This document shows positions 37,041 through 47,554 of a stretch of 64,000 nt of DNA, piece after piece (position 1 is the stretch's first letter; each line of letters begins with the position of its first letter). The DNA comes from Gari tellinella (lineage: Eukaryota; Mollusca; Bivalvia; Cardiida; Psammobiidae): NCBI GenBank assembly GCA_922989275.2, contig OV277861.1:22598479-22662478 (forward strand), written 5' to 3'. The position numbers were made by a program, and so were the translations under genes. A model generated the notes under the pieces. That model searched no databases and was not told the origin of the DNA. It saw nothing but the letters and a program-made list of their open reading frames with translations.

Positions 37041-37915
37041 GGGTGTATCAATGTCATGGATTTGGGAAATTTTCAAAGTATGTGAAAACACTCTATGATG
37101 GTTTTGTATTGAAGAGCTATTTAAGATGAATGAAAAAATTGAAAAAGTGTACATTTTGGTGAACAACAGTTGGCTCTACGGCCATGTACAATTTACCCCA
37201 TCCACTTTTTCTCATTTTGTCCTTTTCAAACAGCCCGCTTCAATAAAATCCATTTCCAATAAAAACAAATATAATAATTTGGTTTTGTGTTATTTATTTC
37301 CTGTCTATGGTAGTAGTTCTTCATACAAAAACTAGTTTAAGAGAAAACAGGCACCAAATGTGAAATTTATAAAGCTCTAAATATCATCGATATTGTACTT
37401 TTTGTAAATTTTGTAAAAGGAGCTAACTCTTTTTACTTTAATAACTCAAAATTTTCAACACTGACTTTTCAATTTATTTTCATATTTTGAGCTGCCTTAG
37501 CATGAGCTTTCATTTGGTAAAATATAAGAAAAAGTTTAATACTAGAACTATTTCATTTTCAAACTTTTTTACTTTTTTTTCATAAAATAAAAAATCTAAT
37601 AAAATTATGCAATATTAAAAGCATATTTTTGATATTCAAAGATCCATATTGTTCAAACCTGGTGCCTGCTTTGTCTAAATTTGGTTTCTATATGTGAAAA
37701 TACCATCATAGACATGAAATAAATAATGAAAACCCAAATTACCATGTGTGTTTTATTTTGAAATGGTTTTTACTGAAGCTTGTACTCTGAATGGGTAAAA
37801 TTTGAAAAAAAGTCCAAATTTGACATACCTTTTTCAAATAGCTGTAGCTAAAAACAACAATGATAGAAAACAAGTTTAATACTTTGAAAAAATCGCTTAT
37901 GGGTTTGATACACCC
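37041..37915 (+). mobile_element. TTAA-flanked element, copy 3
   Basis: Flanked by TTAA at 37037-37040 and 37916-37919 and in the same orientation as 741-1615. Its right flank (ACAAAGATACATTCACATTT) matches the right flank of copy 1, so it is the true counterpart of 741-1615. Confidence 0.87.
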
Positions 37916-38618
37916 TTAAACAAAGATACATTCACATTTAAATTCACATTGGTACAAAATAAGCTGTCTGAAATTGAATGGAAATAGGCAAAGTTCAGTC
38001 GAAGCGATGCCAGCTCGGATCTACAGTATCACTAACGTGAGTAGGGCATTGCGAGGCTACACAACACAACAGTTCGGTTGCTTAGCGTTTTCAACCTACA
38101 ATTTGATAGACGCAAAGACGATCCGCCATTTTAATTAAACCACGGTTCGCCACAGATGGAGCATAGTGCAAACAAAACTACTGATTGCGATTGAAATTCA
38201 ACTTTATTTTGTTGAGGAGAAATTTGCTTGCATTTCCAAAACGTTCAGATCTTTATTTAGACACTGTACTTCGCTTTGTCTGATCTAAATCTGACCTACT
38301 TGTTTTAAACGTTTTTAACATTTTTTAGAGGACATAACAACACGATTTAAATATTAAATACTCCTGGGTAATACATGCAATTAATGATCAATGCACACTG
38401 GGAGTTTAATAAAATCTATCTGTCAACGATAGAATTGATTTTCCTGATTACGCATTGTAGCGACATTGTTCGATGATATCAAACGTGCGTGTTTAAAACA
38501 ACTTATGGATCATATTTTACTGCTGTAATATAGAATGTGAAGCTATCTGCCTGAAATCGGTGTTGAACCATTTAAATAACTGTTCAGTGACAAACATATA
38601 TTAAATAGTTGTTCCAGT

Positions 38619-38780
38619 ATGCTCGTTATAAGTATATATGTGTTTTGTGTGATTTTACTGTGTGGATACGTACAGTCGTATTCTTATGAAGATACTAAAC
38701 GATTGACGGATATGCTCTTTGATGAATCACGCTATCGGGTTAACATTAAACCTACGGGAAACCAATCAAATACAGTCAAG
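38619..38780 (+). CDS. Gene 4 exon 1: signal peptide and N-terminal helix
   Basis: Fifty-four codons from the ATG at 38619 to AAG before the donor GTAAAT. The frame closes soon after the splice site, so the whole open frame is short. From GYVQSYSYEDTK onward it is identical to gene 1. The signal peptide core differs (VFCVILLC instead of MICQFVSC). Phase 0 into 39991. Confidence 0.88.
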
Positions 38781-39351
38781 GTAAATTGATTTACACTTTG
38801 TTTTCTAGGAACTATATATATTACTTTTGCAAACAATGCAGATCCTGAACAAAGAGTTGGAAAAGGTACCAATTGACTAAGGAATGCATTGCATTGATTT
38901 ACGTTTATTTTCCTGAAACATTTTCCTAATACCAGACCTAAAAATCAAAGTAAACTGGTCATATTTCAACAGTGCAACAGTCCATATGCAATAGACAGTG
39001 CTCTTTGTTTAACCGTCCGTATACAGGGTCGTTTAATTGAACGTTTCGAATATGTGTACCTTTTGACCTCCAAAACACTATTGATCGTAACATCTCCTGC
39101 GATTTGGTTTCGATTAGGCAAGTTGCATTATAGGGCTTAAAAGAGACACGCGAAATTTTGTAGTTGGAGAACATCTTTTATCTGGAACCCTTTGCCAATT
39201 ATTCTGGTTTTGTGGTTCTTCATTCAGCAGGGCTGCCATAAGTTGACATGAAAATTCCTAAGATTTCCCAATTTGCATTTTCAAGTGCAATTTTACAAAT
39301 CGTACCTTTACCCAAATGCCTGGTTCTAAATTAGTTGACGCTTGACTACTA

Positions 39352-39420
39352 AAAGCAGGCTGCAAGTAAAGCAGAATGCGCCTTAAGGCGCATTCTGCTT
39401 TACTTTCAGCCTGCTTTAAG
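39352..39420. repeat. AAAGCAGGCTG hairpin, near-perfect copy
   Basis: Arms AAAGCAGGCTGCAAGTAAAG and its complement around GCGCCTTAAGGCGC. Related hairpins: 114-180, 14949-15014, 26464-26535, 29335-29401, 32104-32139, 53673-53742; half copies at 52207-52246 and 57185-57215. Confidence 0.85.
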
Positions 39421-39771
39421 CTACCATGTACAATAAAAAAAATCCTAAGAATTTGGAAAAATCCGGAGAAATGTCAGCCCTGACTCAGGAATGTCACGAC
39501 ATGACCTATTCAGCGTCATAGTGCCGTAAGCTCAAACTCATCCATACTTTTATCTTAACTCCATATATAAATCGTCGTTTTGTACCATTTGTAGTTAAAT
39601 TCACCACACAATATTATTTTTTCTGCATACGTGTACAGTGAAAACTGTCTATTATGCTCAATAAAACATGGCCTACAGATTTCACAGAATACAAGAGACA
39701 ACTTACAGCAAGGTGACAGGAAAACAGAAAGCTCATTTAGTATTTTACTATAACCTTGCTGTAAGCAGTCA

Positions 39772-39914
39772 CCAGGCTCCGAGGTTATAAAGCATTTGAC
39801 TTGAGTCCCAAGCATTCGATCGGTCAGATTTGAGCCTAGGCTCAAATCTGACCAATCAAATGCTTGGGAACTCACTCGGACCCAACTAAAACGCTTTATA
39901 ACCTCGGAGCCTGG
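39772..39914. repeat. 143-bp palindromic insertion in gene 4's intron
   Basis: Outer arms CCAGGCTCCGAGGTTATAAA and its complement; inner arms GGTCAGATTTGAGCCTAG and complement; a short asymmetric bulge between. Gene 1's intron lacks it at the matching place. A single-arm relative is at 46504-46590 downstream of gene 5. Confidence 0.85.
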
Positions 39915-39990
39915 CGTGAACACCTACTAATTAACACAATGGTGTGGTTGGTATAGAGTGGTTTTACTGCATTTGATGTTTGCTTTTCAG

Positions 39991-41097
39991 GTCAATGTTT
40001 CGAACATACATGCTGTTGTAACAGAGGTTGACATACACGTAGGGTATGTGGAAGCACTAGCAAAGTTAGACCTTACATGGACAGATGAACATCTGACCTG
40101 GAATGTATCTGAATATAATGGCATAGAAATGTTATCGCTACAGATAAACACGTTTTGGACACCTTCACTAACTACTGCTTATGAAATAAACGAACTGAAT
40201 GATGGGAAAACAAGGGCCAATGCATGGGTTTCTTACACTGGTGTAGTGTCCATGTTCCAAACAGAAATGGCAAAATGTACATGTAATGTTTTGCATGATA
40301 CCTATCCAGTAGATATTCACAGTTGTTATTTTACAATAGTGTCTGAAAAATACAGTGTAAACGACATCGAATTCAATATAAGTCTTTCTGCAATTGATAT
40401 CGAACTAGGCGAATTTAACAACCGATGGAAAGTTGGCACTATTTCCGTCCGGGACAGACCTTACCACAGAGGAACACATCTATTCAGAATGCCTAATATC
40501 TCGTTTACGATCTCTCGCCGATTAATGTTCTCAGAATGTCAACCGTATATTTTTATGACAGGTTTGATGATTTTGAATATGTTAACGCCATTCGTCCCCG
40601 CTGATTCAGTGGAGCGGTTGTCATTGTGTATAACCATATACTTAGCCTTCGTTTTGTGGAGTGAGTCAGTCGCAAACGAGATGCAGTACAGTACCTCTGG
40701 TATGTCATTGGGCATGGCAATGCTCCTTGTATACATATTCATCAACACAATGACCGTAGGATGGGGTGTACTAATAATAAGTATTTCTAGGCGTACTACA
40801 GCAGTTCCGCAGTGGTTGGTAAAGATAGTTCAAAAGAAAACACAATCTGACCCTCCCTCTGATGAAGTGTACACTAAAAAGGAATATGAAAACGAGGATC
40901 AAGTTTCAATGCCACCGCTTACAAACGGTCAAGACAGTTCTGATGCGTCATCTGCAAATATTGAAGAAATCACATGGCTAGACGTCACCAGAACATTTGA
41001 CAACATTTTCTTTTATTGTTTTGTTGTGTTCTACTTCTGTCTTGCAATGTTAAGCATGACCATGTTCTTCTTGGGTAGATATACGTTAGGGTTTTAA
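39991..41097 (+). CDS. Gene 4 exon 2: nicotinic-receptor-like Cys-loop channel subunit
   Basis: Duplicate of gene 1; spliced protein 422 residues. It keeps the TWTDEHLTW motif, the Cys-loop CNVLHDTYPVDIHSC, M1-M4 and the ITWLDVTRT motif before M4. Notable changes are in the M1-M2 linker, DSVERL instead of the near-universal DSGER, and one DASS unit instead of two in the intracellular loop. M2 still has Glu at -1' and Glu at 16'. Substitutions cluster in the Cys-loop and in the stretch before M1 (loop C region), the parts that face ligand or couple binding to gating. The frame is fully open. The MITE before the acceptor is shared with gene 1. Confidence 0.92.
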   Translation, partial: VNVSNIHAVVTEVDIHVGYVEALAKLDLTWTDEHLTWNVSEYNGIEMLSLQINTFWTPSLTTAYEINELNDGKTRANAWVSYTGVVSMFQTEMAKCTCNVLHDTYPVDIHSCYFTIVSEKYSVNDIEFNISLSAIDIELGEFNNRWKVGTISVRDRPYHRGTHLFRMPNISFTISRRLMFSECQPYIFMTGLMILNMLTPFVPADSVERLSLCITIYLAFVLWSESVANEMQYSTSGMSLGMAMLLVYIFINTMTVGWGVLIISISRRTTAVPQWLVKIVQKKTQSDPPSDEVYTKKEYENEDQVSMPPLTNGQDSSDASSANIEEITWLDVTRTFDNIFFYCFVVFYFCLAMLSMTMFFLGRYTLGF

Positions 41098-41548
41098 GCC
41101 TTGTATCATACTTACCGTTGTACAACTTTTGAAAAAGTGCGCTTGTATATATCATATTAGACATGAAATACTCTGAAAATCATAAAATGGTATATTGTTA
41201 TTCCTATTGCTTGCTGTGAAGGTACAATATAAATATCAAACAACTTGGACTAAATCGTTAATGGGAATTTTAACTTATTCTAAACTGTTCTAATTAGGAT
41301 TGAAATGGCAGTTACCGAATCATTATGGTGTTCATACAACAGCAATTGCCAATGTCTTCTCTCGTTGGGTGACTTATGCACGTGGTGTTTTTTCAGGGAT
41401 AAGAAACATAATTATTGGTGTATTGTGTTCGGGCAGTAATATCAGCGGACGGTGACAGGTGCGCATAAAGGAGACACAATAGACACAAATTAGACACAAA
41501 TCACAGGGAAGAATAAAACATCACTCAATACCATAATGTGTGTTTTAT

Positions 41549-41876
41549 ACAGCGTTTTCTCCCTACAACGGCCCTCCGAACAACAACCCTTGCCACAGTT
41601 CCCTAAACAGAACAATTATGTCTGACGCTTGTACTGCTGTATTGTTGTCATCTGCTTTTTTCTCAAAGTTACATATTGAACATTTTGACAGAAAAAAACT
41701 TAATGACGAGTGACAAACAGCTTGAATCCAGATCAGACACCGCGTTACGTGGCGTCTGATCTCGGTTCAAGCTGTTTGCAAATGTAAACCAATTTCACTC
41801 CCTATAACGACTCTTTCCTTACAACGCACATATTTGTTTTTCCTATTGGGAGTCGTTGTAGAGAGGGAACACTGTA
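41549..41876. mobile_element. MITE with CTCCCTACAACG end (duplicate of 7859-8190)
   Basis: Same ends as the copy-1 element; the internal palindrome is at 41714-41778. Confidence 0.75.
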
Positions 41877-42716
41877 AATCAATTGCTTACGACCAGTATT
41901 AATAATGTCGTGCAATAAATGTAATCTTAGAACAAAGCAAAACATATCAAGTATGTCAACATAGACAGACGTTTGTGAAAAATTAAGCATACACTTATTT
42001 TTTTTCCACCACATCTATCAAATTATTTTTGTCTTTCAATTACCTTGTCATTGTCTGATTTCACGTTGTCGCTTGCAAGTCTTCTTGAGCAGACAGATTA
42101 CACTCATCCCATTTTAAATAAAGTGCTTAGTTGGATAACGAATATTGTGGATGATACAGGATAAGCGTTAGAAATAATCGGAAAACCTGATATTATATCA
42201 TTTTAGATATGCGAGTTTAGGTTAGGTGAATCAAAGAAACGAAAACATCCCATAATGAATAATACCCCTCGTGCTTGATATGAACAAATGGAAAATAATT
42301 TCTAAACAGACACGCCACTCGAATAACGATTGCTTCCTGTTTAAAATATTATGACAGGATGACATTACAAGTAAGCTGACAGTACTATAAGAAACCCGAG
42401 TTGAAATATGTTATCTTCAACCACGGTTAAGACATCTAAAGGATGAACGCAGGATAAACGAATTACAGTGACACCGTTATTGAACTTGATTCGTAGAATT
42501 TTGTCTGATATTACTATGAAGTCAAATATCTTCAGAAACGGAATGCATTTTCGTTGAAAGACTGAATAAAACAAGCTTTACTGTAGCGTGTTCAGTTACC
42601 ACTGTTTGCTGTTTAGGTTACCAGTGTGTGCCCCGTGTGCAGCGTGCAGAGTACAGTAGAGAAAACATTTTCTTACCAAATAACTCCGTTGACGCTTAAA
42701 CCATTATTTTCATTGG

Positions 42717-42777
42717 AAACAGTTTGGAGCCATATCAGAGGCCCGGTAACCCGGCGTCTGATATGGCTCCAAACTGG
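42717..42777. repeat. Palindrome, CCCGGTAACCCGG centre (duplicate of 9536-9597)
   Basis: Arms AACAGTTTGGAGCCATATCAGA / TCTGATATGGCTCCAAACTG; slightly more symmetric than the copy-1 counterpart. Confidence 0.8.
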
Positions 42778-43179
42778 TTGCCACTCAAATTAAAACTGGT
42801 AGTCGGAATTGTCAAATATTTGTAATTTTCTATATCTCATTGTAATGCGTTTGCCTTTGAAGGAAATAATTACGTTTTTCTCCATTGTATTTCAGTCCGG
42901 TAGCCAACTGGCAATCGATGGCCATCGACAGCCATCGATTGCTTTACTGGACTCATCACAGTACATAAGTGTTACCGAACGATAACCAGTATATGTCTAT
43001 CAATTCTCTTGTTGTATTTCCCTAACCGAGCTATACAGTTGTAACCATTGGAAACCCGACTTTACGGAAACGCGCAATACTAAACCTATCTCTAAGCCAT
43101 TATCCGATGTAAGGTTCGCTAGCTGTTAGCACTGTCTGCTGCCCTTGAGCAATTTTATTTTGTGAAAATCATTGATCCC

Positions 43180-43341
43180 ATGTATATGATGCTAAGATAT
43201 GTTCAAATTCTGATTCTGGTGGGTGGAGTTGTGTACCCTCAGACCTATGATGATACAGTGCGGTTGAAGGAGAAAGTGCTCAGTGCCTCGCGTTACCGAG
43301 CCGACGTAAAGCCTCTGCGAAACCAGTCAGAAAGTGTTAAG
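43180..43341 (+). CDS. Gene 5 exon 1: signal peptide and N-terminal helix
   Basis: Fifty-four codons from the ATG at 43180 to AAG before the donor GTGGGT. Same layout as gene 2: hydrophobic core RYVQILILVGGVV, helix QTYDDTVRLKEKVL, then RADVKPLRNQSESVK. Phase 0 into 45094. Confidence 0.88.
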
Positions 43342-43360
43342 GTGGGTACATTATGTTAAG

Positions 43361-43726
43361 TACAGCACTCCCTCTCTACAGCAACACCAAAATGGGAGAT
43401 TAAGATTGTGTGTTGCTCGGACGGAGTTGTTAAAGGAAGGGAAATTGGATTACATAGCAAACAGCTTGAATCCAGATCAGACACCGCGTAGCGCGGCGTC
43501 TGATCTGGATTCAAGCTGTTTGTCACTCGTCTTTATGTATTGCTTTTAAAATGTACAATATGTGACTATGAGAAAAACAGCAAATGACACTTTCAAGCAG
43601 ACCATATTGCAGTAATGAGCAGTGAAAAGGTTGGACATAGTTGTCTTGTTTGCAAAACAGCGACAAGCGTCGTTGTAAGGAGGGGTTCGTTGTTCAGAGG
43701 ACCGTTGTGGGGGAGGGAACACTGTA
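43361..43726. mobile_element. MITE in gene 5's intron (duplicate of 10169-10535)
   Basis: The CTCCCTCTCTACAGCAAC and GGGGGAGGGAACACTGTA ends are kept; palindrome 43458-43522 (centre CACCGCGTAGCGCGG). Confidence 0.72.
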
Positions 43727-44327
43727 CTATGAATCGTTCGTTTTCGGTTGCTGTAATCTTAATAGTATCATCATATTTCAGTGATTTCAGTCTTTAACTG
43801 AATTAATTTCCCTCTAAGTTTATATCAATAACTATTAATTTCTTGTAAGACGAAACCTTTATTTCCCATTTTGCATTTCTACATTTTTAGTTATGTATTT
43901 TAACACAATATATACATTTTAAAATAATTAAACATTACAAAACATGACCAGATAATATGGTTTCTTTATTTCATGAATTAAGCAAAATACATTTAAGTTT
44001 ATATTTTCGAATCAGTTAACAATGCGTTATTTAGAATTCTTTGACTAGTATTTTTGACTATAAAAATATTCATTTCTGTTGTCACTTAATAATAGAAGTA
44101 TCGATAGTCCTATATCATAGTATGGTTGTTTTAAGAAGCATATGCTATTTGGGCTGATTTAATTGTATTTATCGAATCTATCCTATTCAATTAGATTTTG
44201 CTTTTCTTTAGAATTCTATTTTAACCCTTTCCCTGTGGTGATATCGTCTACTTCGAAATGCCGTCTGCAAAACTTATTTAATTTAGATTTATACATTGCT
44301 TAGGTAAATAAACCTAAATACTAGTGC

Positions 44328-44392
44328 CAAACAGGTGTGATCCAGATCAGACGCCGCGGCACGCGGCGTCTGATCTGGACCTTAACTGTTTG
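44328..44392. repeat. Palindrome in gene 5's intron (duplicate of 11124-11189)
   Basis: Arms around CGCGGCACGCG, inside an ACCCTTT-type MITE from ~44220 to ~44430. Confidence 0.8.
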
Positions 44393-44837
44393 CAACAATC
44401 ATGAATGCCGTGATGAGCAGGCAAGGGTGATGTAATACTACCTCTTGATCTAATACTATTATTTACAAATAAAATGTAAGATGTTATACAACTCTAAAAA
44501 TTAAATTGTAAGTATTTGTTAACGCATAGTAGTATGAATAGGACATTACTTAAGTTGTCAATGATTAATACTTCATTGACTTCTGAAACACCAAAATGAC
44601 AATTCTAGTTTCTATTTGAGTCAAGTTTTGAGTCATTTGTTACTATTTTGGCTGTGTTTTACATTTATTGTACATTGTCAATTAGAGAGCTCTGATCATG
44701 TTCTACACCTTTTGCAAGATTTTCTTCACACGTGTACCTTTTGTAAATAACGTAAATACACGTCATTAACAGTAAATGTGTAAAGCAAGAAACACAATGT
44801 GTACCTGCTTTCAAATGTAGACATTTTGGTAGTTGTA

Positions 44838-45066
44838 TACATTTTAACTCTAGCGACGAGTATACTCCACGTCATTGACAAACAATATACCAGTGAAGTA
44901 AACAATTGCCTTATGCAAACAGTGAAGGTCCATCCCTCTGGTCTAGATCTTCACTGTTTGTCATTTTGAAATCTATTGTTAGAATTAACCCTAAATATAG
45001 ATAAATAGATGAGGCTTTATTCGAAACTGGAATTATCCATTTGAAGTTTTAGTGGTGAATGATTAA
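44838..45066. mobile_element. CTAGCGACGAG MITE before gene 5 exon 2
   Basis: Duplicate of 11632-11860, with inner palindrome at 44916-44960. It ends ~27 bp before gene 5's exon 2. Boundaries approximate. Confidence 0.65.
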
Positions 45067-45093
45067 ATTGACTTCAAGCGATTTTATTTCCAG

Positions 45094-46182
45094 GTTATGG
45101 TGACCCATACACTCAAAGCCATTTCAGAAGTCAACGTTATAGACGGGTATGCAGAAGTAGAATCAGAATTAGAGATGACATGGAAGGATGAATATCTGAT
45201 CTGGAATGCCACAGAATTGAATGGTATTGAAAAGCTTTCTCTGTCGAAACATGATGTCTGGACACCGGCTGTCAAAGTTGCCGATGCAACAAAAGACAGC
45301 TGTATGAAGATTTACGAAGAGAAATATATACCGGTATGGGTGACTTATGAGGGTACTGTGTCCCTATTTCAAACAGTAACTTCCAAGGCTATATGCAAAA
45401 TTGAAATTGCCTATTTCCCATATGACTCTCATACATGTTTTATCAAAGTCGAGTCCACCATGTATGACACTGACGACGTAGAATTAAAGATAGAACACGC
45501 TGTTATAGAATTGGAAGAAACGGAAATAAATATCAAATGGGAATTAAACAGTGTTTCAATTCTCTCTAAATCTGATTACAAAGGAGCGAGATCCTTTGAC
45601 TCGATAATTGTCTCAATGGATGTTAAACGACGAAACACATTTTCAGTATACCAACGGTTTATTCCAATGACGGCATTAATGCTATTAAATATGCTTACCC
45701 CGTTTGTACCGCCTGGCTCCGGGGAAAGGGTAACTCTTTGTATCACTATAGTCCTAGCGTGTACAATAGCTACCGATTCAGTAACTGAAGAGATTCCTAA
45801 AGACACAGACAAGATGTCTATCAGTGATATTGTTCTGTTAATATATACTAGTCTGAACGTTTTAACTGTATCGTGGAGTGTTCTCATCGTAAGCCTCTTC
45901 GCACGTACAGATAAGGTTCCAACCTGGCTAATCAAGATGATGAGAGTAAAAGTCAAGTACTACAACGTGAACCTACAAACTGATAATCGTAAATGCAACA
46001 ACAACACGGGCGATGGCTCGATAGAAAGTACTAGGGATGACGAAAATCTATGTCATATTACCTGGCGAGATGTAACTATGAAAATGGACAAAGTATACTT
46101 TGTTTTTTTCCTAGGACTCTTCGTCAGTGTATGGGTAATAAGTTCTTTGGTTCTTGTTGCTAATAGTTCGATAGGAACTTAG
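45094..46182 (+). CDS. Gene 5 exon 2: nicotinic-receptor-like Cys-loop channel subunit
   Basis: Duplicate of gene 2; spliced protein 416 residues, acceptor TTTCCAG. It keeps TWKDEYLIW, HDVWTPAVK, the Cys-loop CKIEIAYFPYDSHTC, M1-M4 and the ITWRDVTMKMDKVYF motif entering M4. The M1-M2 linker reads PPGSGERV where all other members have Asp before SGER. M2 keeps Leu 9' and Asp 16'. Loop-B Trp is absent (STMY) and there is no loop-C cysteine pair. One codon is lost relative to gene 2 (SILSKS for SILLSKS). The frame is fully open, so it is probably functional, though changes in such conserved sites suggest altered or relaxed constraint. Confidence 0.92.
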   Translation, partial: VMVTHTLKAISEVNVIDGYAEVESELEMTWKDEYLIWNATELNGIEKLSLSKHDVWTPAVKVADATKDSCMKIYEEKYIPVWVTYEGTVSLFQTVTSKAICKIEIAYFPYDSHTCFIKVESTMYDTDDVELKIEHAVIELEETEINIKWELNSVSILSKSDYKGARSFDSIIVSMDVKRRNTFSVYQRFIPMTALMLLNMLTPFVPPGSGERVTLCITIVLACTIATDSVTEEIPKDTDKMSISDIVLLIYTSLNVLTVSWSVLIVSLFARTDKVPTWLIKMMRVKVKYYNVNLQTDNRKCNNNTGDGSIESTRDDENLCHITWRDVTMKMDKVYFVFFLGLFVSVWVISSLVLVANSSIGT

Positions 46183-47305
46183 TATCATCGAGGCTATTTG
46201 ACATCGGAACGCTATCTGATTGTGTCTGTTAATAATGTTCGAATACGGCAATTCGCAGCGTTCATATTCCCGTCCGTTTATTATAAAAGTGTAAATTTGA
46301 TATGTGTATTTGATATTGTTGTATATGTTAGAGACACAAGCAGTTAGCGTCGCTGGTCTATTATATTGACATGGGAAGCTGTCTAACTGCTGTAAAATGT
46401 GTAACTCCTTCACTGAGAGTATGATAAATTGAGTCTGATTTATGCAGTCTGTATTGTTGTTTCTTATTTGAGATTTCATGTGTTTAACTGAATATTTGAA
46501 TATCAGGCTCCAAGGTTATAAAGCTTTTGAGTTGGGTCTGAAGTCATTCTCCAACATTTGATTGGTCAGATTTGAGCTTAGGCTATCAACTTGCTTGAGA
46601 ACAAACTCAGATAGCCGTCGTCCGATCTGAATGTGTGAATTTTGACGTTTTAACTATAAATGCTATATAAGAGATTAATAGCATTTATTTAGGGAGTGTG
46701 AAGTTTGAAATCTGAATTTCGAAGTGCGTGTAGTGTAATTTTATCACCGGATTTTCGTAACGATGTCTAGTGGCTATTATTCTCATCTATGCATTATCCG
46801 TTTTTGAATATTTGATCACGGTAAAAATTGGCACAATATTTCTTCGATATGTGTTGTTAGTTTCTTAGTTTTATGTTGAGATGTAGAAAATGCTCTTGCT
46901 AAACAATACACCAAGAGTAAAGCAACATTAGAAAGAACGTGACCAGATAGAATGTAAAGTTCCACGGCTTTACACAGAACTTCACCGTTATTTTGGTAAG
47001 TTTATAGAAACACGACAAAGGCGACAAAAGTGTCTGCTATCTCGTTTGTTCCATCAAAATCAAATATCGAAGTTTTGCAAACCTTTATAGAGATATGAGC
47101 CGTGTCATGAGCAAACTTGCTTTACTGCATTGCAAGATTGTACAAACCGCACCGTTGTCATTCCAGGCTCTGTATCTGAGTTTGGTACAGTGGAGAATCT
47201 GTTATTCTTTCCCGTTTTAACGCAAACGTACGCAAACGCAAAACACTAAAATGTAGAAAAGAACAACTTTTGGACAATTCTGATATTTCATGTTTATCTT
47301 GGTGG

Positions 47306-47370
47306 CAAACAGTTTGGAGCCTGATCAGACGCCGGGTTACCCGGCGTCTGATCTGGCTCCAAACTGTTTG
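47306..47370. repeat. Palindrome with GCCGGGTTACCCGGC centre
   Basis: Arms AACAGTTTGGAGCCTGATCA; flanked on both sides by longer inverted sequence: AGAATCTGTTATTCTTTCCC at 47192 pairs with GGGAAAGAATAACAGATTCT at 47408, giving an overall inverted repeat of about 47190-47430. Confidence 0.82.
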
Positions 47371-47495
47371 CACTGCAAATAATAGTTTTAGCGTAAACGC
47401 GTTTATTGGGAAAGAATAACAGATTCTCCACTGTATACCCTGCCAAATACCGTATATAATACAGCTACATTAAGTGCTTTAGATGCCTGCGGGTG

Positions 47496-47554
47496 TCAAA
47501 TAGTGTAGATCAAGACCAGCAGCCACGAATGCTGGGCTTGATCTACACTGTTTG
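47496..47554. repeat. Divergent palindrome, GTGTAGATCAAG arms
   Basis: Arms AGTGTAGATCAAG..CCAGCA and complement TGCTGG.CTTGATCTACACT. Same outer CAAA/TTTG frame as the common palindrome but different arm sequence. Confidence 0.75.

Larger units (their letters stand above)
29227..47100. repeat. Segmental duplication, copy 2 (genes 4 and 5)
   Basis: Direct repeat of 1-18120. The left part (29227-29934) matches 7-736. Homology then breaks for the TTAA-element stack, resumes at 37041 (matching 741) and continues through genes 4 and 5 to ~47100. Genes 1/4 differ at about 36 of 368 exon-2 residues and genes 2/5 at about 48 of 362, counted by eye. Confidence 0.9.
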
